NCBI RefSeq assembly: GCF_035920445.1
Contig: NZ_CP109162.1
Span: forward strand, 2,914,001 to 2,978,000
DNA length: 64,000 bases
Source: Nocardia sp. NBC_01730
GTDB taxonomy: Bacteria > Actinomycetota > Actinomycetes > Mycobacteriales > Mycobacteriaceae
Reading direction: 5' to 3'
Shown: piece after piece, positions 47,010 through 60,182 of the stretch
Layout: every line of letters begins with the position of its first letter
Numbering within the stretch: position 1 is the stretch's first letter
Notes under the pieces: model-generated
Database searches by the model: none
The model's input: only the letters and a program-made list of their open reading frames with translations
What the model was told of the DNA's origin: nothing
Program-made: the position numbers and the translations under genes

Positions 47010-49422
47010 CGTCCGAGCGGTGGGTACTGCGGACGGCTTGGGCGGCGGTGAGGGCGCGGGCCAGCGCGGAGCCGGAACCACGGTGGACACGCAGCAGCAT
47101 GCGTTCGACCTCGGCGGGGGCATCGCCGGCGAAGGGCTTGCGGGCGCCGTCCGGGAGCGGGACCGGACCGAGCAGGTCCACGCCCTCTGGAAGGGTTGCG
47201 GTGGAAAGCAATTCGGCGATCGCATCGGAAGCGCCGTCGATCGCGGCCATCCGGACGGCTGGTGGGAAACCGACCTCGGCGCGGGCGCCGACCTCGGCCC
47301 GGGCGTGGCCGACGGGATCCCAGCGGACCAGTGCCTGCACGGTGGGTATCGAAGGCTCGGCCATCACGATGACCTGGCCCTGCGCGCGGACCAGGGCGGA
47401 AGCCGACATCCAACGGCGCAGCGCGTCCTCCGCGGCCCGCAGGTCGGGGCGGCTGAGGAGCGCCCACCCGTCGAGCAACAGCGCGACGCCGTAGCCGCCG
47501 TGGACGACGGGTTCGGCGCCTACGGTCGCGACAACGACCTGCGGTCCCGGCTCGACGGTGTCGAGCATCGCACCGCCGCCGGAGCCACGGATCGGTACGC
47601 CGGGAAACGCGCGCCCGAGTTCCTCCGCGGTGCGGGACGCGCCGATCACTACGGCGCGCAGCGCGCGTGACCCACAGGTGGTGCAGCGGAACGCCGCCTC
47701 GGTGATTCCGCACCAACGGCAACTGGGGCTCTGCGCGGCCGCGCTGGATTCGGCCGACGGTCCGCGCTGCCCGCGTGCCTCCGGCAGTGCAAGGGGCCCG
47801 TTGCAGTGCCTGCATCGGGCCGGGGTGCGGCATTTCGCGCACGCCAGCGCTGGTACGTAGCCACGCCGGGGCACCTGCACCAGCACCGGTGCCCCCTCCT
47901 TCAACGCGGAGCGGGCGGCCGCGAACGCGACACCGGGAATCCGGACGGCACGAGCCACCGGATCGCGTTCGAGCGCGATGTCGCTGTCGCCGGGCGCGCT
48001 GATCCTGGGCGAGGACTTGCGCACCACGGCGCGGTCGGCGACCAGATCGTGCGCCCACCCGGAATCGACCACCGCCTGGATCTCGGCGGTCCTGGCGAAT
48101 CCTGCCGCGACGAACGCCGCACCGGTCTCGTGTGCCCGCAGCATCGCGACCTCGCGCGCGTGCGGATACGGTGCGCGCGGTTCGGCGTAGGTGTTGTCGC
48201 CGTCGTCCCAGAGCACGATCAGCCCGAGGTTCGCGGCCGGTACGAAGACCGTGCTGCGCGTGCCGACCACCACGCGTGCCGACCCACGCAGTACCGCGAG
48301 CCAGCGCCGGTACCTGGCGGCGGGCCCGAGCCCGGCGGCCAGTCCGACCGCCGAATCACCCACCAGCCGAACACATTCCGCGAGCACGCGGTCGAGATCG
48401 CGTTGGTCGGGCACCATGAGGATCGCGCTGCGCCCCTGCCCGGCAACCAGGGCGGCGAGCTCCGCGAGTCGGCGTGGCCAGTCTTCACCGGGCAGCGCCT
48501 GCCAGGCCGCGCGCGCCCCCCTCCCCTGCCCGAGTGCGGCCAGAAAGGCGGCGCCGTGGACGTACCGTTTCCACGGCGCGACGTCTATGTTGATGCCCGA
48601 AAGTACCTGTGTCCCCACCGAATCGCTGGGAGCAACCGGGTCCACAGCCGACGCATCGGCCTCGAATGCGGCGGCAGCGAGCGGGTGCGACGGTTGGTCG
48701 GTTGCCCCGTCGCCCAGATACGGCACACCGGCGTCGTTCCCCCCGGCAGGTCGGTCGTCGGACGGCTCGGCGACCTCGTCGGTTTTCGGCGCAGAGGCCG
48801 AACGCCCACGGGTCGACGCCGAACACTCACCTGCCCCGTCCGAATCCACGGACTGCGCACGCACTGGCACAGATTGCCGAATCCCTGCCGTGGTGTGCGC
48901 TCGCGACTCACCATCGGCCTCGTTCGGTTCGGTCGATCCGCTGGTGACAGGAGCGGCCGACGCGGCAGAACCACCTCGTTTCGCAGCCGAATCGGCCGAC
49001 GTCTTCGCTCCCCCGGATTCCGTGCGGGCGTGCCGCGGCGGAATCGCGAGGCGGAGCACATCGGCGCGGGTACCGGCGTAACGCGCGGCGACCGCGGTGG
49101 CGAGGGCCAGGATTTCCGGCGTCAGGACGTGCTCCCCGGACACGACGCGCTCGAGCTTGACCAGCTTGCCGCTGTGGTCGCTGTGCGCGAGCCGAGCGAG
49201 CAGGTAGCCGTCCACGAGGCGCCCCGCGAAACGGACGCGCACCCGGACCCCCGGCTGGGCGATCTCGTCCAGCTCAGGGGGAACCAGGTAGTCGAAGTCG
49301 CGGTCGAGGTGCGCTGGTGACAGCAGCGGGAGCACCCGGGCGACCGGGTGCGCCACGGCTGCGGGGCCCGCGGCCGGACGGTCCCCCGGAGTGGCGGGGG
49401 CGTCCGCCGCGGGTTCGTTCAC
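46969..49422 (-). CDS. priA: Primosomal protein N' (PriA), helicase motifs not recognisable
   Basis: 817 residues from GTG 49422. The N-terminal 3'-DNA-end-binding domain is recognisable (VARVLPLLSPAHLDRDFDYLVP; cited in part as LDRDFDYLVP, and GVRVRVRFAGRLVDGYLL). A long acidic, Ser-rich insert of about 150 residues follows. The helicase region aligns (PWKRYVHGAAFLAAL, then LIVLWDDGDNTY) but lacks a Walker A lysine motif and the DEEH box. The zinc-binding Cys set is present: CAKC, CRHC, CRWC and CTTC. Actinobacterial PriA proteins are known for losing helicase residues and are thought to act as structural replication-restart proteins. It ends the metK-side gene cluster, 15 nt after metK. Confidence 0.9.
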   Translation of the reverse strand: MNEPAADAPATPGDRPAAGPAAVAHPVARVLPLLSPAHLDRDFDYLVPPELDEIAQPGVRVRVRFAGRLVDGYLLARLAHSDHSGKLVKLERVVSGEHVLTPEILALATAVAARYAGTRADVLRLAIPPRHARTESGGAKTSADSAAKRGGSAASAAPVTSGSTEPNEADGESRAHTTAGIRQSVPVRAQSVDSDGAGECSASTRGRSASAPKTDEVAEPSDDRPAGGNDAGVPYLGDGATDQPSHPLAAAAFEADASAVDPVAPSDSVGTQVLSGINIDVAPWKRYVHGAAFLAALGQGRGARAAWQALPGEDWPRRLAELAALVAGQGRSAILMVPDQRDLDRVLAECVRLVGDSAVGLAAGLGPAARYRRWLAVLRGSARVVVGTRSTVFVPAANLGLIVLWDDGDNTYAEPRAPYPHAREVAMLRAHETGAAFVAAGFARTAEIQAVVDSGWAHDLVADRAVVRKSSPRISAPGDSDIALERDPVARAVRIPGVAFAAARSALKEGAPVLVQVPRRGYVPALACAKCRTPARCRHCNGPLALPEARGQRGPSAESSAAAQSPSCRWCGITEAAFRCTTCGSRALRAVVIGASRTAEELGRAFPGVPIRGSGGGAMLDTVEPGPQVVVATVGAEPVVHGGYGVALLLDGWALLSRPDLRAAEDALRRWMSASALVRAQGQVIVMAEPSIPTVQALVRWDPVGHARAEVGARAEVGFPPAVRMAAIDGASDAIAELLSTATLPEGVDLLGPVPLPDGARKPFAGDAPAEVERMLLRVHRGSGSALARALTAAQAVRSTHRSDGPLRVQIDPVDIG

Positions 49423-49437
49423 TCGGACCCGGTCGGG

Positions 49438-50652
49438 TTACAGGCCGACGGCCGCGCGCAGCTTGTCTGCGCGGTCGGTGTGCTCCCACGGAAGGTCGAC
49501 GTCGGTGCGGCCGAAGTGGCCGTACGCGGCGGTCGGCGCGTAGATGGGGCGCAGCAGGTCGAGGTCGCGGATGATCGCGCCGGGGCGTAGGTCGAACACC
49601 TCGGTGATCGCCGTCGAGATACGCAACGGATCAACCTTCTCGGTGCCGAACGTCTCCACGAACAGACCGACCGGTGCGGCCTTGCCGATCGCGTATGCCA
49701 CCTGGACCTCAACACGCTCGGCCAGTTCGGCCGCGACGACGTTCTTCGCGACCCAACGCATGGCGTACGCCGCGGAGCGGTCCACCTTCGACGGGTCCTT
49801 GCCGGAGAACGCGCCGCCGCCGTGGCGCGCCATGCCGCCGTAGGTGTCCACGATGATCTTGCGGCCGGTCAGGCCCGCGTCGCCCATCGGGCCGCCGAGC
49901 ACGAACTTGCCGGTCGGGTTGACCAGCAGGCGGATGTCGGAGGTATCCAGGGGTGTGGGCAGTTCCAGGTCGGCCAGCACCACGTCGACGACCTTCTCGC
50001 GGATATCGGGCGCGAGGAGGTTGTCCAGGTCGATATCGGCGGCGTGCTGGGTGGAGATGACGACCGTGTCGAGGCGCACCGGGCGGTCACCGTCGTATTC
50101 GATGGTGACCTGGGTCTTGCCGTCCGGACGCAAGTATGGCAGCACGCCGGACTTGCGGACCTCGGTGAGCCTGCGCGACAGCCGGTGCGCCAGCGCGATC
50201 GGCAGCGGCATCAGCTCGGGGGTGTCGATGGTGGCAAAGCCGAACATCAAGCCCTGGTCGCCCGCACCCTGCCGCTCGATCTCGTCATCGGAGCCGCCGA
50301 CACGCGCTTCGTGCGAGGTGTCGACGCCCTGCGCGATATCCGGCGATTGCGCGCCGATCGCGATATTCACACCGCAAGAATTGCCGTCGAAACCCTTTGC
50401 GGACGAGTCGTATCCGATTTCCAGCACTTTCTCCCGGACAATTCGCGGGATATCCGCGTAGGCCGACGTGGTGACCTCACCCGCGACATGGACCTGACCG
50501 GTCGTTACGAGTGTTTCCACCGCGACCCGGCTGCGCGGGTCTTCCGCCAGCAACGCGTCGAGGATGGAATCGCTGATGGCATCACAGATTTTGTCCGGAT
50601 GACCTTCGGTCACGGACTCACTGGTGAAAAGCCGGCTGCCGGACGTGCGCAC
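49438..50652 (-). CDS. metK: S-adenosylmethionine synthase
   Basis: 404 residues, the usual family length, from GTG 50652 with GGGAAG five bases upstream. Makes S-adenosylmethionine from ATP and methionine in the cytosol. Signature motifs: [17 protein letters not shown] (ATP/methionine site), [11 protein letters not shown], and the P-loop-like [17 protein letters not shown] terminus has [12 protein letters not shown]. Upstream neighbour is coaBC across a 231-bp gap, suggesting its own promoter; no SAM riboswitch was recognised there. Confidence 0.97.
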   Translation of the reverse strand: MRTSGSRLFTSESVTEGHPDKICDAISDSILDALLAEDPRSRVAVETLVTTGQVHVAGEVTTSAYADIPRIVREKVLEIGYDSSAKGFDGNSCGVNIAIGAQSPDIAQGVDTSHEARVGGSDDEIERQGAGDQGLMFGFATIDTPELMPLPIALAHRLSRRLTEVRKSGVLPYLRPDGKTQVTIEYDGDRPVRLDTVVISTQHAADIDLDNLLAPDIREKVVDVVLADLELPTPLDTSDIRLLVNPTGKFVLGGPMGDAGLTGRKIIVDTYGGMARHGGGAFSGKDPSKVDRSAAYAMRWVAKNVVAAELAERVEVQVAYAIGKAAPVGLFVETFGTEKVDPLRISTAITEVFDLRPGAIIRDLDLLRPIYAPTAAYGHFGRTDVDLPWEHTDRADKLRAAVGL

Positions 50653-50883
50653 AGTTCTTCCCTCTCCCTCAACGGGTTGCTCGTATCGGCTTGCGACAGT
50701 AACGCGATGTCGCTACCGCACAACCCTTACATTTCAGACTATTCCAAATCACCGACACGGCGGGTCCGTGGCCACGCCGTAGCCCGGACGGCTGAAACCA
50801 CGGCGTCGCCACCGCGATGATGACCTACCGGGCCGGGCACAGCCAACCGATCAGCTGGCGATCATGGCAGGCACCTGGTGAAC
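50653..50883. other. Intergenic region between coaBC and metK
   Basis: 231 bp. Contains a 7-bp inverted repeat (ACGCCGT at 50774-50780 with ACGGCGT at 50800-50806) that may end coaBC transcription, and an AT-richer stretch around 50720-50755 likely to hold the metK promoter. No riboswitch fold recognised. Confidence 0.35.
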
Positions 50884-52107
50884 TCAGCGCAACAACGTAC
50901 TCAGCGCGTCGAGCACCCGGCTGGCGAGCAACGCCTTCGAGCCGTGATCGAGCGCCTGCTCGGTGCCATCCGCGCCGAGCAGCCACCCGTCGTTGGTGTC
51001 CACCTCGAACGCCTTGCCCTCGCCGACCGCGTTGACCACCAGCAGGTCGCACCCTTTGCGGGCGAGTTTGGCCCGCGCGTGGGTGAGCACGTCGCCCTGC
51101 TCGTCACCGGTCTCGGCGGCGAAGCCGACGATCGCGGTGCCGGGCAGCTGCCCGTCGCGCCGCGCCTGCACCAGCCCAGCGAGGATGTCGTCGGTCTTGG
51201 TCAACTTGATGACGTCGGGCTCGCCCGCACCCTTCTTGATCTTGGCGGCGGCCACGTTGGTCGGCCGGAAATCGGCTACCGCGGCGGCCATGATCACCGC
51301 GTCGGCACCCACTGCGTGCTTGTCGACGGCGATCTTCAGCTGGTCGGCCGTGGTGATGTGCACCAGGTCGACAGCGGCGGGAGCGGCCATCTCTATCGTG
51401 TTGCCCGCGATCAGCGTCACCTGGGCGCCGCGCTGGGCCGCCACTCGGGCGAGCGCGTAGCCCTGCTTACCGGAGCTGCGATTGCCGAGGAAACGCACCG
51501 GATCCAGCGGTTCCCTGGTGCCGCCTGCCGTGATGACGACCCTGCGGCCCTCCAGATCGCGCGGGATCGCGTCGGCGCGCTCCCTGAGCAGCGACGCGAG
51601 GCCGAAGATCTCCTCGGGCTCGGGCAGCCGTCCCGGACCGGTGTCGGCGCCGGTGAGCCTGCCCGCCGCGGGCTCCATGACGATCGCACCGTGGGCGCGC
51701 AGCGCCGCGACATTGGCGACAGTGGCTGGGTGCTCCCACATCTCGGTGTGCATCGCGGGCGCGAACAGGATCGGACATCGGGCCGTCAGCAATGTGGCGG
51801 TCAGCAGGTCGTCGGCGCGGCCGGACGCGGCGCGCGCCATGAGGTCGGCGGTCGCCGGGGCGATGACCACGAGGTCCGCCTCCTGGCCCAGCCGAACGTG
51901 CGGAACCTCAGGCACGTCCGCGAACACGCCGGTGTGTACCGGGTTCCCCGACAGCGCCTCGAAGGTCGCCTTGCCGACGAACTGCAGCGCCGACTCGGTG
52001 GGGATCACCCGAACCTGATGTCCGGTCTCGGTGAACCGCCGGACCAGTGCGCATGCCTTGTAGGCGGCGATCCCTCCGCCAACGCCGACGACGATCCGTG
52101 TGGTCAC
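50884..52107 (-). CDS. coaBC: Bifunctional phosphopantothenoylcysteine decarboxylase/phosphopantothenate-cysteine ligase
   Basis: 407 residues from GTG 52107. Two steps of coenzyme A synthesis. The N-terminal CoaC flavoprotein half (about 1-185) has VGVGGGIAAYKA, the FMN-site ATADLMARAASGRADDLL and PAMHTEMWEHP. The C-terminal CoaB half has VVITAGGTREPLDPVRFLGNRSSG (cited as ITAGGTREPLDPVR and GNRSSGKQG), AAVADFRP and a lysine-rich loop AAKIKKG. The PAMN Asn of many CoaC proteins is His here. Same place as dfp in mycobacteria, 43 nt after rpoZ. Confidence 0.96.
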   Translation of the reverse strand: MTTRIVVGVGGGIAAYKACALVRRFTETGHQVRVIPTESALQFVGKATFEALSGNPVHTGVFADVPEVPHVRLGQEADLVVIAPATADLMARAASGRADDLLTATLLTARCPILFAPAMHTEMWEHPATVANVAALRAHGAIVMEPAAGRLTGADTGPGRLPEPEEIFGLASLLRERADAIPRDLEGRRVVITAGGTREPLDPVRFLGNRSSGKQGYALARVAAQRGAQVTLIAGNTIEMAAPAAVDLVHITTADQLKIAVDKHAVGADAVIMAAAVADFRPTNVAAAKIKKGAGEPDVIKLTKTDDILAGLVQARRDGQLPGTAIVGFAAETGDEQGDVLTHARAKLARKGCDLLVVNAVGEGKAFEVDTNDGWLLGADGTEQALDHGSKALLASRVLDALSTLLR

Positions 52108-52150
52108 TACGCCTCCGGCCTAGTTGTGGTTACTGCGAACCCGGTTCGCC

Positions 52151-52432
52151 TCACTCGCCTTCGGAGTGCTCGAGCAGGTCGGAGTGGATTTCCCGCATCG
52201 CGACCGACAGCGGCTTCTCCTGCAGCCCCGGCTCGACCAGCGGGCCGACGTACTCGAGGATGCCGTCGCCGAGCTGGTTGTAGTAGTCGTTGATCTGGCG
52301 GGCCCGCTTGGCCGCGTAGATGACCAGGGCGTACTTGGACGAGGTGCGCTCCAGCAGCTCGTCGATCGGCGGGTTGGTGAGGCCGACCGGCGTGTCGTAG
52401 GCGGGCGCGGTGTTGGTGTCCGTACTGCTCAC
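52151..52432 (-). CDS. rpoZ: RNA polymerase omega subunit
   Basis: 93 residues from GTG 52432 with AGGAG nine bases upstream. Assembly factor that clamps the beta' C terminus. Core motif [28 protein letters not shown] (seen as [20 protein letters not shown] and [11 protein letters not shown]) matches actinobacterial omega, followed by the acidic C-terminal tail. The order gmk-rpoZ-coaBC is the standard actinobacterial arrangement. Confidence 0.96.
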   Translation of the reverse strand: MSSTDTNTAPAYDTPVGLTNPPIDELLERTSSKYALVIYAAKRARQINDYYNQLGDGILEYVGPLVEPGLQEKPLSVAMREIHSDLLEHSEGE

Positions 52433-52533
52433 TAGGGAGGCTCCTGCTGTATCGGATGTCGCATGACCGGGGCCCTGCGTGGTTACGCAAGGTGCCTATT
52501 CCGGGCCCTGATCGCTCATGCGCAAGGTGGGGG

Positions 52534-53118
52534 TCACGAACTCGAATTCGTGCTAACGAACAACGATACCAACTGCTCACAGGCGCTGGTCACCTCGTCG
52601 TTCACGATGACGATGTCGAACTCGTCACAGGCTGCCAATTCGGTCCTGGCGGTTTCCAGTCGGCGTTCGATCACCTCGGGGGATTCGGTGCCGCGCGACC
52701 GCAGGCGGGTCACCAGCTCGTCCCAACTCGGCGGGGCGAGGAACACCAGAATCGCCTCGGGGATTGCCCGGCGCACCGACCGGGCGCCCTCGACATCCAC
52801 CTCGACCAGCACCGGAAGGCCCTCCGCCAAGGCGGAGCGCACCGGACCGGCCGGGGTGCCCGAACGCTGCAGCCCGCCGTGAATGTCCGCCCACTCGAGC
52901 AGTTCGCCCGCCGCGATCATCGCGTCGAACTCCGCCCGGGACACGAACCGGTAGTCGAGGCCGTCGACCTCCCCGGGCCGGGGGGCCCGGGTCGTTGCCG
53001 ACACACTGAAGACCAGGTGGGGCAGTCGCTCGCGGACACAGCGGACCACGGTGGACTTGCCCACGGCCGAGGGGCCGACCAGTACAACCAGCCGACCCTT
53101 CTGCGTGTGTTCGACCAC
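52534..53118 (-). CDS. gmk: Guanylate kinase
   Basis: About 194 residues from GTG 53118 (or the next GTG, 53115); the same frame extends upstream into mihF, which is unlikely to be translated. Phosphorylates GMP to GDP with ATP. P-loop [15 protein letters not shown]-binding [33 protein letters not shown], and the lid region [17 protein letters not shown]. The start lies 7 nt after the mihF stop, so the two are coupled. Confidence 0.95.
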   Translation of the reverse strand: MVEHTQKGRLVVLVGPSAVGKSTVVRCVRERLPHLVFSVSATTRAPRPGEVDGLDYRFVSRAEFDAMIAAGELLEWADIHGGLQRSGTPAGPVRSALAEGLPVLVEVDVEGARSVRRAIPEAILVFLAPPSWDELVTRLRSRGTESPEVIERRLETARTELAACDEFDIVIVNDEVTSACEQLVSLFVSTNSSS

Positions 53119-53125
53119 CCTGATA

Positions 53126-53446
53126 TCAGGCGTCGAAGTCGAACCGGGCCAGCAGCGCCTTGCGCTGCCGATCACCCAGTCCGCGCAGCCGCCGGGTGGG
53201 GGCGATCTCCAGCTCGCTCATGATTTCCGCCGCCTTGACCTTGCCCACCTTCGGCAGGGCCTCCAGCAACGCCGACACCTTCATCTTGCCGAGGATCTCG
53301 TTGGTCTCGGCATCGGTGAGGACCTGCTTCAGGTTGGTGCCGCCACGCTTCAAGCGCTCCTTGAGCTCCGCCCGAGCGCGGCGAGCGGCAGCCGCCTTCT
53401 CCAAAGCAGCGGCGCGCTGCTCGTCAGTCAGCTGGGGAAGGGCCAC
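53126..53446 (-). CDS. mihF: Actinobacterial integration host factor (mIHF)
   Basis: 106 residues from GTG 53446 with a perfect GGAGG four bases upstream. Basic nucleoid-associated protein of the mycobacterial IHF family, unrelated to enterobacterial IHF: an N-terminal helix rich in Ala/Arg/Lys ([17 protein letters not shown]), then the helix-two-turn-helix and H2TH-like core ([34 protein letters not shown]). Sequence is close to the mycobacterial proteins across its length. First gene of the mihF-gmk-rpoZ-coaBC group. Confidence 0.96.
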   Translation of the reverse strand: MALPQLTDEQRAAALEKAAAARRARAELKERLKRGGTNLKQVLTDAETNEILGKMKVSALLEALPKVGKVKAAEIMSELEIAPTRRLRGLGDRQRKALLARFDFDA

Positions 53447-53980
53447 GGTTCCTCCGTCTCATCGTTCATTGCATCAACTCCTGCCGGTAACCCGGCAGTC
53501 TCAGCGACCGTACCCACGACGTCCGCCGATTGCGAACCCACCCCCCAGGTCAGCGCATGATTCCGGATGACGTAGACGCGTGTACGGCATCCCGCGCACC
53601 CCGCCTCTACCACCGCCCGGATCGGGCGGCCGAACCCAAGAAATACCCCGCGAGCAGGGCTTTTTCGACAAACCGACTGGTTTGCGGGAGGGTTGCGACA
53701 GCACGGCGTGGCGCGCCAGCAACCGGTCACGCGCCCTACCAGGAACTTTCTCGAAATTTTCCGCGTGTCGCGAGTTCTCACCGCGTGTCGGGCGTCACAC
53801 TGTGCGATGCGCGCCACGATTCGGGGCATCCGGTGCCGTACACACGCCGCTGCGTCGACCCAGGGGTGATCCCCACCCCTTGGCACCCTCAGGCCCCCAA
53901 ATCGGCCCAGAATGGCATATAGCCCTCGGCATGGGGCATATGTGTGAGTGCATCCGCACTCGCAATTGCCGGAGACGACC
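53447..53980. other. Intergenic region upstream of mihF
   Basis: 534 bp between the pyrF terminator and mihF, where M. tuberculosis carries a PE/PPE pair. ORFs are present in several frames but none has coding-like composition or a ribosome site. A small palindrome AAACC-GACT-GGTTT near 53673 and AT-richer segments at about 53750 and 53915 probably belong to the mihF promoter region. Confidence 0.4.
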
Positions 53981-54008
53981 GAGGGCCGGCGCTTGCGCGC
54001 CGGCCCTC
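53981..54008 (-). terminator. Strong terminator hairpin of the pyrimidine operon
   Basis: 12-bp perfect stem GAGGGCCGGCGC/GCGCCGGCCCTC (53981-53992 and 53997-54008) with a TTGC loop, four bases after the pyrF stop. There is no U tract on the pyrF side, as is common in actinobacteria. Confidence 0.8.
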
Positions 54009-54012
54009 GAGG

Positions 54013-54837
54013 TCACTTCTGTAGAAACTCGAACGCGTCTTGACACGCGCGAACTCTGGCACGCAGTGCCGGGACGGTCGGTCCGGCGCGCAGAACCTCG
54101 CGCGAGACGTTCGGGACAACGGCCCGCAGCATCGGCTCGTGGACCAGGCCACGAATGGTTTCCGGACCCCCGCCCTGGGCGCCGACGCCCGGCATGAGGA
54201 TCGGGCCGTTGAGCGCGGAAAGGTCCGGTGCCTCGGTCAGTGTGGCGCCGACTACCACGCCCACCGATCCGAACTCGGCACCCACGTTACGGGCCGCGGC
54301 CTCGTCGACCATCGTCTGAGCGATGGTGCGGCCTTCCGCCGTGACCACCCGCTGCACCTGCGCCCCTTCGGGATTCGAAGTGGCCGCGAGTACGAAGACA
54401 CCGCGGTGGTCGCTCTCGGCGAGCGTCAAAGCCGGTGCCAGCGAACCGAATCCGAGATACGGCGAGACCGTCACGGCGTCCGACCCGAGCGGACCGTCAC
54501 CCAACCAGGTGCGCGCGTAGGCGTCCATGGTGGAGCCGATGTCGCCGCGCTTGGCGTCGGCGAGCACCAGGGTCCCCGAGGCACGCAGCACCTGGATGGT
54601 GCGCTCGAGCACGGCGATTCCGCCGGAACCATAGGCCTCGAAGAACGCGACCTGCGGCTTGATCAGCGCGGCCAAGCCGTCGAATGCCTCGACGCAGATC
54701 TCGGCGAACCGCTCGAGGCCCTCCACGTCCTCGGTCAGGTCCCAGGACCGCAGCAGTTCCGGATGCGGGTCGATGCCGACGCACACCGGGCCGAAATGCC
54801 GCATCGCGTGCCGCAACCGGCTGCCGAAGCTCTCCAT
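54013..54837 (-). CDS. pyrF: Orotidine 5'-phosphate decarboxylase
   Basis: About 274 residues from ATG 54837, preceded by GGACGGAG; a GTG at 54873 overlapping carB by 8 nt is the alternative (286 residues). Last step of UMP synthesis. It is of the longer actinobacterial type-2 form: [10 protein letters not shown], active-site lysine in [18 protein letters not shown], and [10 protein letters not shown] near the phosphate site. Ends the operon just before a strong hairpin. Confidence 0.95.
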   Translation of the reverse strand: MESFGSRLRHAMRHFGPVCVGIDPHPELLRSWDLTEDVEGLERFAEICVEAFDGLAALIKPQVAFFEAYGSGGIAVLERTIQVLRASGTLVLADAKRGDIGSTMDAYARTWLGDGPLGSDAVTVSPYLGFGSLAPALTLAESDHRGVFVLAATSNPEGAQVQRVVTAEGRTIAQTMVDEAAARNVGAEFGSVGVVVGATLTEAPDLSALNGPILMPGVGAQGGGPETIRGLVHEPMLRAVVPNVSREVLRAGPTVPALRARVRACQDAFEFLQK

Positions 54838-54865
54838 CCCGTGTGCTCCGTCCTGCCTCGGCGAC

Positions 54866-58242
<3,377 letters not shown>

Positions 58243-58243
<1 letters not shown>

Positions 58244-59355
58244 CAGGCTCCTTCCATGAGACCGGCGAAACGGTCGAACAGATATGCGGCGTCGTGGGGC
58301 CCGGCGGCGGCCTCCGGGTGGTACTGCACGGAGAACGCGCGGCCGTCGACCAGCCGGACGCCTTCGACCGTGCCGTCGTTTGCGCAGATATGGCTCACCT
58401 CGGCCGTGCCGAACGGGGTGTCGAACCGCTCGCCCTGCTCGCCCTCCAGCGCGAACCCGTGGTTCTGCGCGGTGATCGAGATCCGGCCGGTCTCGTATTC
58501 GACCACCGGAATGTTGATGCCGCGGTGGCCGAACTTCATCTTGTAGGTGCTGCGGCCGAGCGCGCGGCCGAGAATCTGGTTGCCGAAGCAGATGCCGAAC
58601 AGCGGAACTCCCCGATCCAGCACGCCGCGGGTCAGCGCGACCGCACCGTCGGCGGTGGCCGGGTCGCCGGGGCCGTTGGAGAGGAATACGCCGTCGGGCT
58701 TCAGCTCGAGGAGCTGATCCAGTGGCGTGTTCGACGACACCACGTGCACCCGCATACCGCGCTGGGCGAACATGCGCGGGGTGTTGGTCTTGATGCCGAG
58801 GTCGACGGCGACGACGGTCCGGCGGTGCTGACCGCCCGGCTCGATCGTGTACAGCGCGTCGGTGCTCACCTCGCCGGCCAGGTCGGCGCCCAGCATCGAG
58901 GGCTGGCCGTTGACCCTGGCCAGCAGCTCGTCGGCGGCGGCGAGCGCGTCCCCGGAGAAGATGCCCGCCTTCATCGAGCCGCGGGTGCGCAGGTGGCGCA
59001 CCAGCGCACGGGTGTCGATGCCCGCGATACCGACGACGTGCTGACGCTCCAGCTCGTCCGGGAGGGTGGTGGTGGCCCGCCAGTTGGACGCGCGCCGCGC
59101 CGGATCGCGCACCGCGTATCCGGCCACCCAGATCTTCGAGGACTCGTCGTCCTCGTCGTTCCAGCCGGTGTTGCCGATCTGCGGCGCCGCGGCCACCACG
59201 ATCTGGCGGTGGTAGGACGGGTCGGTCAGAGTCTCCTGGTACCCGGTCATCGCCGTGCAGAACACCGCCTCACCGAGCGTCTGGCCCACGGCGCCGTAGG
59301 CTCGGCCGCGGAACACCCGGCCGTCCTCCAGCACGAGCGCTGCTTCACCTGTCAT
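58243..59355 (-). CDS. carA: Carbamoyl-phosphate synthase small (glutaminase) subunit
   Basis: 370 residues from ATG 59355, overlapping the stop of the preceding gene as ATGA. Class I glutamine amidotransferase that feeds ammonia to CarB. N-terminal CPSase domain: [32 protein letters not shown]. Glutaminase domain: [10 protein letters not shown], nucleophile Cys in [15 protein letters not shown], and His-Glu in [11 protein letters not shown]. Confidence 0.98.
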
Positions 59356-59873
59356 CCCTCGTCATCTCCCGTCATCGTCCTGGTCTGATCCGCCGTCGGA
59401 TGCTGCGTCCAAGCCGGGTAGACCGACTTGTCGTCGCCTCGGAAACCGGTATCGATCTCGGTCCCGGTGGGCAGCTTCCAGCGAATGACCAGCACACCAT
59501 CTTGCGTCATCACCTTGCCCGCGTGGCCGCGTTCGGTGCGCACAGCCGTGATGGACTCCTGCGGAATCCACAGCACCGTCGCGCCGTCGCGTTCGAGCAG
59601 AATCCCCCGTTCGAACCACGTGAGCTCCGCTGTGGCCCGAAAACCCAAGTCGCCCACCGTGATCCGGTCCTGCCAGCTGGGCGCGATGGTGCTGCCGAGA
59701 TAGAGTCCGGTGGTCGGCTCCAGCACCTGCGCGCCCAGCTCCGCGGGCACGGCGGGAAGTTCACCGATGCGCGCCGCCTGACGCGCCGCCCGGTTCCGCC
59801 AGCCCCGGTACATCAGCCAGAGGCAGACGACGAACAGCGCCAGCAGGCCGACCACCCACAGCGTTCTTTCCAC
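59352..59873 (-). CDS. PH-like membrane protein of the pyrimidine operon (Rv1382-type)
   Basis: 173 residues from GTG 59873 with AGGAGG seven bases upstream. One N-terminal membrane segment ([18 protein letters not shown]) followed by basic residues, then a soluble beta-rich domain ([29 protein letters not shown], and [18 protein letters not shown], each a separate strand group) like bacterial PH-like domains. Located between pyrC and carA exactly as Rv1382 in M. tuberculosis. Its GTG follows the stop of the small repeat ORF directly (TGAGTG). No catalytic motif; function unknown. Confidence 0.8.
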   Translation of the reverse strand: MERTLWVVGLLALFVVCLWLMYRGWRNRAARQAARIGELPAVPAELGAQVLEPTTGLYLGSTIAPSWQDRITVGDLGFRATAELTWFERGILLERDGATVLWIPQESITAVRTERGHAGKVMTQDGVLVIRWKLPTGTEIDTGFRGDDKSVYPAWTQHPTADQTRTMTGDDEG

Positions 59874-60182
59874 TCACGGACCTCCTGTGCTAAATCTGCG
59901 GCGCTCCCGGTGCCCTACGTGGTCACGCTCCGCTACCGCCTCCGGACCCGTCGCTCGCACCGCGACGCTAAATCTGCGGCGCTCCCGGTGCCCTACGTGG
60001 TCACGCTCCGCTACCGCCTCCGGACCCGTCGCTCGCACCGCGACGCTAAATCTGCGGCGCTCCCGGTGCCCTACGTGGTCACGCTCCGCTACCGCCTCCG
60101 GACCCGTCGCTCGCACCGCGGTGTCCTGCGGGACACCCGCAGCCAGTCGGCTTCGATGAGCGGGTGCGCCGTGATCGCTCAT
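59874..60182 (-). CDS. Small ORF built mainly from three 26-residue repeats, filling the pyrC gap
   Basis: 102 codons. Its ATG follows the pyrC stop with no gap (TAGATG) and its TGA touches the next GTG (TGAGTG), so it fills the space exactly. After a 20-residue lead it repeats AVRATGPEAVAERDHVGHRE plus six more residues three times. The DNA unit is 78 bp, so every copy keeps the frame on both strands. It has no separate ribosome site beyond the end of pyrC. Either a real, coupled small basic protein or an interspersed repeat that happens to be open. Compositionally it resembles neither neighbour. Confidence 0.35.
   Translation of the reverse strand: MSDHGAPAHRSRLAAGVPQDTAVRATGPEAVAERDHVGHRERRRFSVAVRATGPEAVAERDHVGHRERRRFSVAVRATGPEAVAERDHVGHRERRRFSTGGP
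59889..60120. repeat. Three tandem copies of a 78-bp unit
   Basis: Units begin at 59889, 59967 and 60045 with the same GCTAAATCTGCGGCGCTCCC start and are identical over at least 76 bp; the last copy ends at 60120. Lies wholly between pyrC and the PH-like gene. No spacers, so not CRISPR. Identity between copies points to recent expansion or gene conversion. Confidence 0.95.

Noticed and set aside
50653..50883. SAM riboswitch upstream of metK
   Set aside because: No recognisable SAM-I, SAM-II or SAM-IV core; only short inverted repeats.
53447..54012. Small genes between pyrF and mihF (the PE/PPE position in mycobacteria)
   Set aside because: The ORFs there have random high-GC composition and no WxG, PE or PPE signature.
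59889..60120. CRISPR array
   Set aside because: Units are directly adjacent with no variable spacers and no cas genes nearby.
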